Assembly (NCBI RefSeq): GCF_009908165.1 | Contig: NZ_JAAAUC010000001.1 | Span: forward strand, 1-64,000 | From: Frigidibacter albus | Lineage (GTDB): Bacteria > Pseudomonadota > Alphaproteobacteria > Rhodobacterales > Rhodobacteraceae | Length of the DNA: 64,000 nucleotides | Direction of reading: 5' to 3' | Shown here: one piece after another, positions 52,439 to 62,478 of the stretch | Numbering within the stretch: the stretch's first letter is position 1 | How the letters are laid out: each line of letters begins with the position of its first letter | Position numbers and translations under genes: made by a program | The notes under the pieces: generated by a model | What the model was told of the DNA's origin: nothing | Seen by the model: only the letters and a program-made list of their open reading frames with translations | The model's database searches: none

Positions 52439-52462
52439 AGGGCCGGAGTTTCCCCCGGCCCT
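52439..52462 (-). terminator. hairpin after the ADP-forming synthetase gene
   Basis: AGGGCCGG at 52439-52446 pairs with CCGGCCCT at 52455-52462; on the minus strand it follows the gene that ends at 52490 and is itself followed by TCTTG. A T-run on the plus side (TTTT) suggests bidirectional use. Confidence 0.6.
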
Positions 52463-52489
52463 TTTGCCCAGTCCAATATTCAGCCTGAC

Positions 52490-54577
52490 TCAGTCGATCA
52501 CGGCAAGCCCATCCGCCGCCGCAACTCCCTCGCCGGCCGGCATCACGAACAGCGGATTGATCTCGGCCTCGGACAGCCGCTCGCCCAGCGACTCGCCCAT
52601 GCGGGCCATCGCGAGGATCGCGGCCACCAGCGCCTCCACGTCATAGGCCGCGCCGCCGCGATAGCCGGTCAGAAGCCGTGACAGGCGCAGCTCACCAACC
52701 ATCTCGCGCGCATCCTCTTCCGTGACCGGCAGCAGCCGGATCGCGCTGTCGTCCATGATCTCGGCCATCACGCCGCCAGCCCCCAGCAGGATCAGCGGAC
52801 CCAGCTGCGGATCGCGGCGCAGGCCCAGGATGAACTCCAGCCCACCCGTCAACATCTTCTGAACTAGAAAGCCCTCGGGCCGGGGCAGGTCCTGCGCGGC
52901 TAGATGCTCTGCCATGTCGTCCAGCGCCTTGCCCACGGTATCCGCGACCAAACCGACCTTGACGCCGCCGACATCCGATTTGTGCGGAATAGCCTGCGAC
53001 ACGACCTTCAGCACGACCTTGCCGCCAAAGGTGCGCGCGACCTCCTCGGCCTCGGCAGCGGTCTGCACAAGGCGCTGATCGGCGCCCTTCAGCCCGTAAT
53101 GGGCAAACAGCTCGCGCGCTTCGACCTCGTTCAACGTGCCCTTGCGCAGGCCGGCCGGGGCCACATGCGGCGCAACAGGCGCATCGGCAACAGCTGCCTT
53201 CACCGGCATCGCCGCACTGAATGCCACCATGCAGGTCTCAGGCGCGGCATAGGCCGGAATACCCTGCAGGTTCAGTTCGCGCACGATATGCGGTGCATGC
53301 GGGCTGACATAGGCGATGATCGGCTTGCCGCTTTGCGCAGCACCGGACTTGATCGCCTGCACGGCGATTTCCGGTTGCGCCAGCGCCGAGGAACCGACGA
53401 TCACCACGACCCCGTCGACCTCGTCCGAGGCCAGAAGGGCTTCGGTCGAGGCGGTCATGATCTCGGGCTTGACCCCGGCCAGTGTCACGTCGACCGGGTT
53501 GCCCGTCATCGGCTCATCGGCCTTCAGAAGATCTGTCAGCCGGGCTGCAGTGGCATCGTCGAGCAGGGGCACCTCGAGGCCGCCCATGCCACAGGAATCG
53601 GCCACCAGACTGCCGGCCCCGCCGGTCGAGGTCAGGATCGCCACCCGTTTGCCCGCCATCTGGCGCCCGGTGACCAGCATCGCCGGAATGTCCAGCAGAT
53701 CGCCGAAGGTCTCGGCCCGGATCACGCCGCACTGCCGGAAGAGCGCGTCATACACCCGGTCCTCGCCCGCCATGGCGCCGGTATGGGACACGGCCGCGCG
53801 GGCACCGAACTCGGACCGGCCCACCTTGAACACCACCACCGGCTTGCCCGCCGCGCGGGCTATCTGGGTCGCGGCCCGGAACTTCTCGACGGACCGGATG
53901 CCCTCGACATAGACGGTGATCACCCGCGTCGCCGCATCCTGGGCGTAGAACTCGATCAGATCGGCCAGGTCGATATCGGTTTCGTTCCCGGTCGAGGCGA
54001 GCTTGGCAAAGCCGATGCCCCGCGCCGCCGCCCGCGACAGCAGCGCGCCCAGGATGCCGCCGCTCTGCGACGCGAGCGAAATGCCACCCGCAGGCAAATC
54101 CTCGCCCTCCAGCGCGCCGCTGGCCGACAGCACGATCCGGCTGTGAAGATCCATTGCGCCAATGGTGTTGGGCCCCAGGATGCGCATGTCGCCCGCCGCC
54201 TCACGCAGCAGCCGCTGGCGCTCCAGCCCGGCCTCGCCCGCCTCGCCAAAGCCGCTTGCCAGCACGATCGCCAGCTTGGTGCCCCGCTCGGCCAACTCGC
54301 GCACCGCGATATGGGCCCGGTCGGCGCCCAAAAGCACGATGGCCGCATCGGGCGCCTCGGGCAGCGCCGATACGGACGGATAGCAGGGCAACCCGCCGAT
54401 CTCGGACGCTTTGGGGTTGATCGGCCAGATCGCCCCGCCGAACCCATGTTTTTGCAGATAGGCGACCGGGCGGCCCCCGGTCTTGGTGGCATCGGCCGAG
54501 GCGCCAACCACAGCGACCGTCCTTGGCGCGAAGAGGGCGCCCAGTGCCACTGCGGTCTCGACTTTCGTTCCAGTCAT
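52490..54577 (-). CDS. ADP-forming acyl-CoA synthetase (second paralogue)
   Basis: A 695-residue fusion with TVAVVGASADATKTGGRPVAYLQ (CoA-binding Rossmann), SHTGAMAGEDRV carrying the phosphohistidine loop, and ATP-grasp VVLKVVSQAIPHKSDVGGVKVGLV. Same domain order as the gene at 38037 but diverged, so the two probably act on different acids. ATG 54577 follows GGAGGAGAA. It lies alone between two terminators, near the SDR-PrpD-ECH operon. Confidence 0.9.
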   Translation of the reverse strand: MTGTKVETAVALGALFAPRTVAVVGASADATKTGGRPVAYLQKHGFGGAIWPINPKASEIGGLPCYPSVSALPEAPDAAIVLLGADRAHIAVRELAERGTKLAIVLASGFGEAGEAGLERQRLLREAAGDMRILGPNTIGAMDLHSRIVLSASGALEGEDLPAGGISLASQSGGILGALLSRAAARGIGFAKLASTGNETDIDLADLIEFYAQDAATRVITVYVEGIRSVEKFRAATQIARAAGKPVVVFKVGRSEFGARAAVSHTGAMAGEDRVYDALFRQCGVIRAETFGDLLDIPAMLVTGRQMAGKRVAILTSTGGAGSLVADSCGMGGLEVPLLDDATAARLTDLLKADEPMTGNPVDVTLAGVKPEIMTASTEALLASDEVDGVVVIVGSSALAQPEIAVQAIKSGAAQSGKPIIAYVSPHAPHIVRELNLQGIPAYAAPETCMVAFSAAMPVKAAVADAPVAPHVAPAGLRKGTLNEVEARELFAHYGLKGADQRLVQTAAEAEEVARTFGGKVVLKVVSQAIPHKSDVGGVKVGLVADTVGKALDDMAEHLAAQDLPRPEGFLVQKMLTGGLEFILGLRRDPQLGPLILLGAGGVMAEIMDDSAIRLLPVTEEDAREMVGELRLSRLLTGYRGGAAYDVEALVAAILAMARMGESLGERLSEAEINPLFVMPAGEGVAAADGLAVID

Positions 54578-54777
54578 GGAATTCTCCTCCCCTCCGGCAG
54601 GCCGCCGGGTCATGCAAGAACCCGCAGGGCGGGCCTAAGCCCTTTTCGGGTTGGGGGGGGGCTGCTGCAACTGACCATTCAACATGCCGAGCCTGACAAT
54701 GCCTTTGCCAAGAGACCGTCCGACGATGTGCTGCGGCAAGCTGATGCGCGAACGCGCCACCCGGTTCTTCTGACAGG

Positions 54778-54848
54778 TGGCTTCCGTGGATGGATTCCCG
54801 CGAGGTGGATTCCGCAAAGTGGCTTCCGTGGATTCCGCGAAGGAATCC
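54778..54848. repeat. short tandem repeats (about 14-15 bp units) with terminal hairpin
   Basis: Units related to TGGCTTCCGTGGAT (54778-54791 and 54820-54833, 42 bases apart) alternate with TGGATTCCCGCGAGG- and TGGATTCCGCAAAG-like units. The last copy forms GGATTCC gcgaa GGAATCC, a perfect 7-bp hairpin (54830-54848). No gene covers this stretch; it is a minisatellite-like patch. The A/T-rich palindrome CAAATATTTG follows at 54871. Confidence 0.6.
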
Positions 54849-55014
54849 AGCGGCCAAGATCGTGTTTCCACAAATATTTGATAACAAGTCGATTTTTTGC
54901 CTGTCGCGGCTTGGTGTCCCAAGTGGAGTCCCCGGTGAAAGTGCCTGTCGCTAGCGAAATGCTTCGCTGCGCCCCGCATACGTTCGGGGCTGGGGAGGAG
55001 CCAGAGGAGGGGGC

Positions 55015-55239
55015 ATGTCAGGTTTCGGACCAGAAGCGTTGTCCAACCTCCAAGCGGAAATCGAACACCGGCAGTTCATGCCCCTCGCCGCACCTGTCTG
55101 GCAGGCATCGTCAGCTGCCGTGTTTCAGCCGCTTGGCGACGCAAGTGATCTAAGCCGAAGGCTGGCGACGCTCGCCTCCGCTTCGGCATTCGCGGACCAT
55201 TTACGCGTCCTTTACGCGCCCGAGGCCGATCCGACATAG
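55015..55239 (+). CDS. hypothetical 74-residue ORF upstream of kdp (doubtful)
   Basis: ATG 55015 has a very good ribosome binding site (GAGGAGGGGG), but the predicted protein (MSGFGPEALSNLQAEI...) matches nothing I know. Its last codons run through the phased repeats that look like KdpE sites. It may be a decayed gene or only fortuitously open. Confidence 0.3.
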   Translation: MSGFGPEALSNLQAEIEHRQFMPLAAPVWQASSAAVFQPLGDASDLSRRLATLASASAFADHLRVLYAPEADPT

Positions 55240-55254
55240 CGCCTTTACGCGTCC
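55200..55254 (+). promoter_or_regulatory. three phased 11-bp repeats, candidate KdpE binding sites
   Basis: TTTACGCGTCC at 55200-55210, TTTACGCGCCC at 55211-55221 and TTTACGCGTCC at 55244-55254 start 11 and then 33 bases apart, all on the same helical face. Direct repeats of this length suit OmpR/PhoB-class response regulators. They lie 40-90 bases before the first kdp ORF. Confidence 0.6.
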
Positions 55255-55293
55255 CGGCTCCAGTGTCGCGCCATCTGACATGAGGAGACTGCG

Positions 55294-55377
55294 ATGCTTG
55301 ATGTCCTTTACTTCGGCCTCGGCGCCGGGGGCTTTGCCCTCTTCGCCCTGGCGGTGCACCGCCTGGAGCGGATGTGA
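55294..55377 (+). CDS. small membrane protein at the head of the kdp operon
   Basis: A 27-residue ORF (MLDVLYFGLGAGGFALFALA then VHRLERM) forming one transmembrane helix with a basic C-terminus. GAGGA at 55282-55286 precedes the ATG at a good distance. It ends one base before kdpF. Similar tiny membrane ORFs ahead of kdpF are known to me from other bacterial kdp operons; the role is unproven. Confidence 0.65.
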   Translation: MLDVLYFGLGAGGFALFALAVHRLERM

Positions 55378-55378
55378 C

Positions 55379-55471
55379 ATGCCCCTGTTTGACCTGATCG
55401 TCGGGGCGGCGGTGGCCCTGGGCCTGTTCCTCTATCTCGGCGTGGCACTGCTGCGGCCGGGCCGGTTCTGA
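55379..55471 (+). CDS. kdpF: potassium-transporting ATPase subunit KdpF
   Basis: A 30-residue single-helix peptide ([20 protein letters not shown], then [10 protein letters not shown]) with the typical KdpF ending YLxxALLRPxRF. It stabilises the KdpABC complex in the inner membrane. Confidence 0.88.
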   Translation: MPLFDLIVGAAVALGLFLYLGVALLRPGRF

Positions 55472-55482
55472 AGGGGCACAAG

Positions 55483-57150
55483 ATGACCATGCTTGCTTAT
55501 GCACTCTACTTTGCCGCACTCGTCGGCGCGGCCCTGGTGCTTGCCGCCTGGATGGCCCGTGTCTATTCCGGGATACCGGCGCTTGCGGGGATCGAGCGGC
55601 GCGTGCTGCGCGGCGCCGGCATCAATCCCGGCCGCGACATGGCGTGGGGAGCCTATGCCTTGGCAGTGCTGGCCTTCAACCTTGCTGGCTTTGCGCTGCT
55701 CTACGCGCTGTTGCGGGCGCAGGGGGCGCTGCCGCTGAACCCCGATGGCATCGGCGGCATGGCACCCGATCTGGCCTTCAACACCGCCGTCAGCTTCGTG
55801 ACCAACACCAACTGGCAGGCCTATTCGGGCGAGGCGCAGCTGTCCCACCTGGCGCAGATGGCCGGGCTGACGGTGCAGAACTTTGTCAGCGCGGGCACCG
55901 GGATGGCGGTGGCGGTCGCGGTGATCCGCGGGTTCACCGCGCCCAAGGGCACGACGCTTGGCAACTTCTGGGTGGACCTGACGCGCTCGGTCCTGTGGAT
56001 CTTGCTGCCACTGTCGGTGCTGCTCGCGCTGTTCCTCGCATGGCAGGGCGTGCCGCAGACCCTGCAGGGGGCGGTTACCGTCACGGGGATGGAAGGGGCG
56101 GAGCAGATCATCGCCCGCGGCCCCGCAGCGGCACAGATCGCCATCAAGCAGCTTGGCACCAATGGCGGCGGCTTCTTCGGCGTGAACTCGGCCCACCCGT
56201 TCGAGAACCCGACCATTGCCTCGAACCTGGCGCAGAGCCTGTCGCTCCTGCTGATCCCGGTCGCCTTCTGCTTCCTGTTCGGCCGCATGGCGGGTGACCG
56301 TCGGCAGGGCCTCGCGATATTCGCAGCAATGGCGGTGATGTTCGTCGTGGGTCTGGGCACCATTCACGCCTATGAAGTCGCGGGCAACCCGGCCCTGGGC
56401 CTGGGCGCCAACATGGAGGGCAAGGAGCAGCGCTTCGGCGCCATGCTGTCCGCACTCTGGGCGGCCTCGACCACCGCCGCCTCGAACGGATCGGTCAACG
56501 CCATGCATGACAGTTTCATGCCGCTGTCGGGGCTGGTGATGCTGCTTAACATGCAGATCGGCGAGGTGATCTTTGGCGGCGTGGGTGCCGGCTTCTACGG
56601 GATGCTGCTTTACGTCGTGCTGGCGGTGTTCCTGGCGGGGCTGATGGTCGGGCGCACGCCCGAATACCTTGGCCGCAAGGTCGAGGCGCGCGAGGTGACG
56701 TTGGCGGTTCTGGCCTTCCTGTCGATGCCGCTTGGCATTCTGGTGGGCGGCGCGGTGGCGGCGACCGTCCCTCAGGCGCTGGCGGCGGTGCAGGACGCAG
56801 GCCCGCATGGGCTGAGCGAGATCCTCTACGCCTACTCCTCCGCCACGGGCAACAACGGCTCGGCCTTCGGTGGATTTGGTGCGGCGCTGCCCTGGCACAC
56901 CACCGCGCTTGGGCTGGTCATGCTGCTGGGGCGCTATGCGATCATCGTGCCCATGCTGGCCATTGCCGGCTCGATGATCCGCAAGACCCGCGCCCCCGTG
57001 ACCGCGGGCACCTTCCCGACCCACGGCCCGCTGTTCGTGACCCTGCTGGTGCTGACCGTGCTGATCCTTGGCGCGCTCACCTTCTTTCCCGTCCTCGCCC
57101 TTGGCCCCATCGCGGAAGAAACCGCGCGGGTGGCCGGGCAGACCTTCTGA
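55483..57150 (+). CDS. kdpA: potassium-transporting ATPase subunit KdpA
   Basis: The 555-residue channel-like subunit that selects and takes up K+. All four selectivity-filter regions are present: [46 protein letters not shown] and [13 protein letters not shown]. Ten transmembrane helices are predicted. Length is normal. Confidence 0.97.
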   Translation: MTMLAYALYFAALVGAALVLAAWMARVYSGIPALAGIERRVLRGAGINPGRDMAWGAYALAVLAFNLAGFALLYALLRAQGALPLNPDGIGGMAPDLAFNTAVSFVTNTNWQAYSGEAQLSHLAQMAGLTVQNFVSAGTGMAVAVAVIRGFTAPKGTTLGNFWVDLTRSVLWILLPLSVLLALFLAWQGVPQTLQGAVTVTGMEGAEQIIARGPAAAQIAIKQLGTNGGGFFGVNSAHPFENPTIASNLAQSLSLLLIPVAFCFLFGRMAGDRRQGLAIFAAMAVMFVVGLGTIHAYEVAGNPALGLGANMEGKEQRFGAMLSALWAASTTAASNGSVNAMHDSFMPLSGLVMLLNMQIGEVIFGGVGAGFYGMLLYVVLAVFLAGLMVGRTPEYLGRKVEAREVTLAVLAFLSMPLGILVGGAVAATVPQALAAVQDAGPHGLSEILYAYSSATGNNGSAFGGFGAALPWHTTALGLVMLLGRYAIIVPMLAIAGSMIRKTRAPVTAGTFPTHGPLFVTLLVLTVLILGALTFFPVLALGPIAEETARVAGQTF

Positions 57151-57158
57151 GGCATCTC

Positions 57159-59195
57159 ATGGCAAATCCTGCGAAAATCGCCGACATGTCGGGGCTCTAT
57201 CCGGCCGCGATCCGGCAAAGCGTTGTCAAGCTTGATCCCCGGCAGCTGTGGCATAGCCCGGTGATGTTCGTCACGGCCGTCGTGGCGGTGATGACAACGC
57301 TTCTTGGCCTACGCGACTTGGTGTCGGGCACGGCGGGGGCAGGGATCGCGCTGCACATCGCCGTCTGGCTGTGGCTGTGCGTGCTGTTCGCCAACTTCGC
57401 CGAGGCGCTGGCCGAGGGCCGCGGCCGCGCCCGCGCTGACACGCTGCGCGCCACGAAATCGGAAACCCGGGTGCGGGTGCTGGCCGAACCTAACGACGCA
57501 CCGGCGACGGCGACCGATGTCGCCTCCACCGCCCTGCGCGCGGGCCAGTTCGTCTATCTGGCGGCGGGCGACATCATCCCGACGGATGGCGAAGCGGTGC
57601 GCGGCATCGCCTCGGTCAACGAAAGCGCCATTACGGGGGAAAGCGCCCCGGTGATCCGCGAGGCCGGGGGCGACCGATCTTCGGTCACTGGCGGCACCAC
57701 CATCGCATCGGACTGGATCGTGATGAAGGTCACGGCAGAGCCGGGCAAGAGCTTCCTCGACCGGATGATCGCACTGGTCGAAGGCGCCGAGCGGCAGAAG
57801 ACCCCGAATGAGATTGCTCTGAACATCCTGCTGGTCGGGCTGACGCTGATCTTCCTGTTCGTGGTCGTCACGCTCCCCGCCTTTGCCAGCTATTCGGGCA
57901 CCACCATTCCGGTCGTGGTCCTCGGGGCACTGTTCGTGACGCTGATCCCCACCACCATCGGCGGCCTGCTCAGCGCGATCGGCATCGCGGGGATGGACCG
58001 GCTTGTGAAGGCCAATGTCATCGCCAAGTCGGGCCGGGCGGTCGAGGCGGCGGGCGATGTCGATACGCTGCTGCTGGACAAGACCGGCACCATAACCTTC
58101 GGCAACCGCATGGCCGATGCGCTGGTCCCGGCGCCGGGTGTGGAGGCGCGGCGCCTCGCCGAGGCGGCGGCGCTGGCCTCTCTCGCCGACGAGACGCCTG
58201 AAGGGAAATCCATCGTCGAAAAGGCGCGCGAGATGCTGGGCAGCGTTCCTGCGATGCCCCAGGGCGCGACGCCGGTCGCCTTCACCGCGCAAACCCGGCT
58301 TTCGGGGCTGGATCTGAACGACGGGCGCAGCTTCCGCAAGGGTGCCATTGACGCGGTGATCCGGCTGACGGGCCAGACCCCGCCCGGCGCGCTGGCGGGG
58401 CAGGTCGACGCCATCGCCCGGTCCGGTGGCACGCCGCTGCTGGTGGCCGAGGGCACGCAGATCCTGGGCGTAGTGCATCTGAAGGACATCGTGAAACCCG
58501 GGGTGCGCGAGCGCTTTGCCGAGCTGCGCGCCATGGGCATCCGCACGGTGATGATCACCGGCGACAACCCCCTGACCGCCGCCGCCATTGCCGCCGAGGC
58601 GGGGGTGGACGACTTCCTCGCCGAAGCCACGCCCGAGATGAAGCTGGACCTTATCCGCCGCGAACAGGCGGGCGGGCGGCTGGTCGCCATGTGCGGCGAC
58701 GGGTCCAACGACGCACCCGCGCTGGCGCAGGCCGATGTGGGGGTGGCGATGAACGCCGGCACCCCGGCGGCGAAAGAGGCCGCGAACCTGATCGACCTCG
58801 ACAGCGACCCGACCAAGCTGATCGAGGTGGTGATGGTGGGCAAGCAATTGCTGATCAGCCGCGGCGCGCTGACCACCTTCAGCATCGCCAATGACGTGGC
58901 GAAATACTTCGCCGTGCTGCCCGCGATCTTTGTCGCGGCCTATCCGGGGCTGGCGGTGCTGAACATCATGGGTCTCGCCTCGCCCACCTCTGCCATCCTG
59001 TCGGCGGTGATCTTCAACGCGCTGGTGCTGATCGCGCTGGTGCCGCTGGCCCTGCGCGGGGTGGCCTATCGCCCCGCCAGCGCCGCCCAACTGCTGCGCC
59101 GCAACCTGCTTGTCTACGGGTTGGGCGGGCTGATCGTGCCCTTTGTCGGGATCAAGGCCATCGACCTGTGCCTTGTCGCCCTGAACCTGGCCTGA
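57159..59195 (+). CDS. kdpB: potassium-transporting ATPase ATP-binding subunit KdpB
   Basis: The 678-residue P-type ATPase subunit: [13 protein letters not shown] (actuator TGES), [11 protein letters not shown] (phosphorylated Asp), [29 protein letters not shown] and [23 protein letters not shown]. It energises K+ uptake. Eight bases after kdpA. Confidence 0.97.
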   Translation: MANPAKIADMSGLYPAAIRQSVVKLDPRQLWHSPVMFVTAVVAVMTTLLGLRDLVSGTAGAGIALHIAVWLWLCVLFANFAEALAEGRGRARADTLRATKSETRVRVLAEPNDAPATATDVASTALRAGQFVYLAAGDIIPTDGEAVRGIASVNESAITGESAPVIREAGGDRSSVTGGTTIASDWIVMKVTAEPGKSFLDRMIALVEGAERQKTPNEIALNILLVGLTLIFLFVVVTLPAFASYSGTTIPVVVLGALFVTLIPTTIGGLLSAIGIAGMDRLVKANVIAKSGRAVEAAGDVDTLLLDKTGTITFGNRMADALVPAPGVEARRLAEAAALASLADETPEGKSIVEKAREMLGSVPAMPQGATPVAFTAQTRLSGLDLNDGRSFRKGAIDAVIRLTGQTPPGALAGQVDAIARSGGTPLLVAEGTQILGVVHLKDIVKPGVRERFAELRAMGIRTVMITGDNPLTAAAIAAEAGVDDFLAEATPEMKLDLIRREQAGGRLVAMCGDGSNDAPALAQADVGVAMNAGTPAAKEAANLIDLDSDPTKLIEVVMVGKQLLISRGALTTFSIANDVAKYFAVLPAIFVAAYPGLAVLNIMGLASPTSAILSAVIFNALVLIALVPLALRGVAYRPASAAQLLRRNLLVYGLGGLIVPFVGIKAIDLCLVALNLA

Positions 59196-59206
59196 AAGGA
59201 CATCCC

Positions 59207-59800
59207 ATGCTGACCCATCTTCGCCCCGCCATCACCCTGATGCTTGGCTTCACGCTGCTGACCGGGCTGGCCTACCCGCTGGCCATGACCGGCCTTGCCC
59301 AGACCCTGTTTCCCGCCGCAGCCGACGGCAGCCTGATCACGCAAGGCGACAGGGTGATCGGCTCCGGCCTTGTGGCGCAGCCTTTCGCCGAAGCGGCCTA
59401 TCTTCACCCGCGCCCCTCTGCCAGCGACTGGAACGCAGCCGGCACCGGGGCATCGAACCTCGGGCCAACCTCGGCGCTTCTGGTCGCCACCGTCGCCGAA
59501 CGCCGCGCCGCGTGGGAGGCGGAGAATGGTGCGGCCGCCGCCATCGACGCCGTCACGGCCTCGGGCTCCGGGCTTGATCCGCATGTCAGCCCGCAAACCG
59601 CGCTGGCGCAGGCGGACCGCATCGCCGCGGCGCGGGGGGCCGACCCCGCCGCCGTGCGCGCGCTGATCGCGGGCCGGGTCGAGGGGCGCGCCCTCTGGCT
59701 TTATGGTGAGCCGCGGGTGAATGTGCTGCAGGCGAACCTCGCCCTTGATGAAGGCTTTCCGATGCCGATGCCCCGCACAGATGACACCGCAGCCGAATGA
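59207..59800 (+). CDS. kdpC: potassium-transporting ATPase subunit KdpC
   Basis: A 197-residue subunit with one N-terminal membrane helix and the KdpC features VIGSGLVAQPFAEAAYLHPRPSA and SGSGLDPHVSPQTALAQADRIA. ATG 59207 after AAAGGA. It overlaps kdpD by ATGA. Confidence 0.95.
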   Translation: MLTHLRPAITLMLGFTLLTGLAYPLAMTGLAQTLFPAAADGSLITQGDRVIGSGLVAQPFAEAAYLHPRPSASDWNAAGTGASNLGPTSALLVATVAERRAAWEAENGAAAAIDAVTASGSGLDPHVSPQTALAQADRIAAARGADPAAVRALIAGRVEGRALWLYGEPRVNVLQANLALDEGFPMPMPRTDDTAAE

Positions 59801-62478
59801 CACCTGATGCCGCCCTTCGCCCCTCGCCGGACGCGCTGCTGGCCCATGCCGCGCGCGAGGGGCGGGGGCGGCTGAAGATCTTCATCGGGGCGGCGCCCGG
59901 GGTCGGCAAGACCTGGGCGATGCTGGACGATGCGCACCGCAGGCGCGCCGAGGGCGTGGATGTGCTTGCCGCCCTGATCGAAACCCACGGCAGGGCCGAG
60001 ACGCAGGCGAAGCTGGCGGGTCTGCCGCAGCTGCCGCGCAAGCCGGTGATCTACAAGGGCCGCGCGCTGACCGAGATGGATCTGGACGGCCTTCTGGCCC
60101 GCCGCCCGGCGCTGGCGCTGATCGACGAGCTGGCCCACACCAATGCCGACACCGGGCGACACGAAAAACGCTGGCAGGATGTCGAGGAGGTGCTGGCGGC
60201 GGGCATCGACGTGTTCACCACGCTGAACGTCCAGCATATCGAGACCCTGAACGAGACCGTCGCCCGCATCACCGGCGTCAGGGTGCGCGAGACCGTGCCC
60301 GACCGCGTGCTGGAAATGGCCGACGAGATCGAGCTGATCGACCTGCCGCCCGATGACCTGATGGCGCGCCTGAAGCAGGGAAAGATCTACCCGCAGGATC
60401 AGGCAGCCCGGGCGCTGACATCGTTCTTCGCCAAGGGAAACCTGACCGCCTTGCGCGAACTGGCGCTGCGCGCCGCCGCCGACCGGGTGGACGCGCAACT
60501 GCGCGAGCATATGGCGGCAAATGCAATCGCGGGGCCGTGGCCCGCGCAGGAACGCATCCTCGTGTGCATCAACGAAAGCCCCGCGGCGCGCGAGGCGATC
60601 CGCGTCGCCAAGCGTTCTGCCGAGCGGGCGCGGGCGGAATGGATCGCGCTGAACGTCACCCAGGCGCGGATGGAAACGCTGCCCGAGGCAGAGAAGGACC
60701 GGCTGGCAGGCACCCTGCGGCTGGCCGAACGGCTGGGCGCGGAACTCGCCACCCTGGAGGCAGAACGCGACGTGGCGCAGGCGATCCTGTCCTATGCCGC
60801 GGATCGGAACGTGCGGCGCATCGTCATCGGCCGTCCGCGCCCACGGCCGTTCTGGGCCCGTCTGACCACCGAGGATGTGGCCGCCCACCTGCTGCGCCTG
60901 TCGGGCCGTTTCGAAATCACAGTGGCGGCGCAACCCGATGAACCCGCCGCGAGGCCCGGCTGGCATCTGCCGCAGCTTGGAACGGAGCCCCGTGCCTGGG
61001 GCGAGGCGGCACTGGCCGTAGCCCTGGCGTCGGCCTGCGCCTTTGCAGCAGAGCGGTTGTTCCCGGTGGCCAGCCTGTCGGTGATCTACATGACGGCGGT
61101 CGTGGTGGTGGCCAGCCGCCGCGGGATTGCGCCAGCCATCGGGGCGGCGGTGATCGGCTTTCTGGCCTACAACTTCCTGTTCACGCATCCCCGCTACACC
61201 TTTCACGTCTCGCGTCAGGGCGAATTGCTGACGCTTGGCCTGTTTCTGGCGGCATCGCTGATCACGGGCAATCTTGCCGCGCGGTTGCGCGCGCGGGTTG
61301 ACGCACAGGCCACCATCGCCGACCGTACCAACAAGCTTTACGACTTCAGCCGGCGCGTTGCCGCTGCGGCCACGGCGGATGATGTGATCTGGGCCTCGGT
61401 CAGCCACGTCGCCACGACCTTGCGGTGCGAAGCCGTTCTCCTGAAGCCCTCGCCTGCGGGTGAGTTGCAGGTTGTGGGGGGCTTTCCGCCCGAGGACCGG
61501 CTGGATGTCCGCGACCAGTCCGCCGCCCAGTTCTCGTGGGACAAGGGCGAAGTTGCAGGGCGCGGTTCCGACACTCTGCCGACGGCGCGCTGGTTCTTCC
61601 TGCCGCTGACCGCGGGCGAGCGGCGGCTCGGCGTGCTTGGCATCGCCTACACGGATGACCGCCATTTTGCCCGCACCGACCGGCGGCTGCTGGACGCGCT
61701 GGTGGATCAGATCGCCCTTGCGCTGGAACGCCTGCGCCTCACCGAAGAGCTGTCCGAAACCCGGCTGGCCTCGGAAACCGACCGGCTGCGCACGGCCCTG
61801 CTGTCGTCGGTCAGCCATGACCTGCGCACACCGCTGGTGACGATCATCGGCGCGGCGGGAAGCCTGGCCCATGCCCCCGACCTGCCGGCCGGGGCGCGGC
61901 AGGATCTGGCCGAGAATATCCGCGAGGAGGGGGAGCGCCTGGACCGCTATGTGCAGAACCTGCTGGACATGACGCGGCTGGGGCATGGCGCGCTCAAGCC
62001 GCGAGTGGGACCGGTGGACGTGGCCGAACTGGTCGGCACCGCGCGTCACCGCCTGCGCGCGCCGTTGCGGGGGCATGTTCTGGAAACCGATGTGCCGGAT
62101 CTGCTGCCGCTGGTGCTGGCCGACGGGATGCTGCTGGAACAGGTGCTGGTCAACGTGCTGGACAACGCCGCGAAATATGCGCCCATCGGGTCGGCGATCT
62201 CCATTGCCGCGCGCAGGGTGGCTGCGCAGGTGGAGCTGTCGGTCGCCGATACCGGCCCCGGCATCCCGCCCGATGAACGGGCCCGCGTGTTCGACATGTT
62301 CTACCGCGTGAGCGAAGGCGACCGGCAGCGCGCCGGGACCGGCCTGGGGCTGGCGATCTGCAAGGGGCTGATCGAGGCGATGGGCGGCACCATCCGCGCC
62401 GAGTCGGCATCGCCGGACGGCAGCGGGACGCGTATGGTGATCGGCATACCGATCTTCAGTCCTGAGGCCCCCGCATGA
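59797..62478 (+). CDS. kdpD: potassium sensor histidine kinase KdpD
   Basis: An 893-residue sensor: N-terminal KdpD domain with Walker-type FIGAAPGVGKTWAML (about 25-40), a USP-like domain (residues 245-370), four membrane helices with DUF4118 (about 395-500), a GAF-like region and a HisKA/HATPase pair: SSVSHDLRTPL with the phospho-His, NVLDNAAKYAP, DTGPGIP and GTGLGLAI. It senses low K+ or osmotic state and phosphorylates KdpE. Confidence 0.96.
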   Translation: MTPDAALRPSPDALLAHAAREGRGRLKIFIGAAPGVGKTWAMLDDAHRRRAEGVDVLAALIETHGRAETQAKLAGLPQLPRKPVIYKGRALTEMDLDGLLARRPALALIDELAHTNADTGRHEKRWQDVEEVLAAGIDVFTTLNVQHIETLNETVARITGVRVRETVPDRVLEMADEIELIDLPPDDLMARLKQGKIYPQDQAARALTSFFAKGNLTALRELALRAAADRVDAQLREHMAANAIAGPWPAQERILVCINESPAAREAIRVAKRSAERARAEWIALNVTQARMETLPEAEKDRLAGTLRLAERLGAELATLEAERDVAQAILSYAADRNVRRIVIGRPRPRPFWARLTTEDVAAHLLRLSGRFEITVAAQPDEPAARPGWHLPQLGTEPRAWGEAALAVALASACAFAAERLFPVASLSVIYMTAVVVVASRRGIAPAIGAAVIGFLAYNFLFTHPRYTFHVSRQGELLTLGLFLAASLITGNLAARLRARVDAQATIADRTNKLYDFSRRVAAAATADDVIWASVSHVATTLRCEAVLLKPSPAGELQVVGGFPPEDRLDVRDQSAAQFSWDKGEVAGRGSDTLPTARWFFLPLTAGERRLGVLGIAYTDDRHFARTDRRLLDALVDQIALALERLRLTEELSETRLASETDRLRTALLSSVSHDLRTPLVTIIGAAGSLAHAPDLPAGARQDLAENIREEGERLDRYVQNLLDMTRLGHGALKPRVGPVDVAELVGTARHRLRAPLRGHVLETDVPDLLPLVLADGMLLEQVLVNVLDNAAKYAPIGSAISIAARRVAAQVELSVADTGPGIPPDERARVFDMFYRVSEGDRQRAGTGLGLAICKGLIEAMGGTIRAESASPDGSGTRMVIGIPIFSPEAPA

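Noticed and set aside
52904-55153. A 749-residue plus-strand open frame opposite the synthetase gene
   Set aside because: Low-complexity His/Arg/Gln-rich antisense shadow of a clear synthetase; no family pattern.
55379-57150. kdpF and kdpA as an unusual fusion
   Set aside because: kdpF has its own stop at 55469-55471, and kdpA starts separately at 55483.
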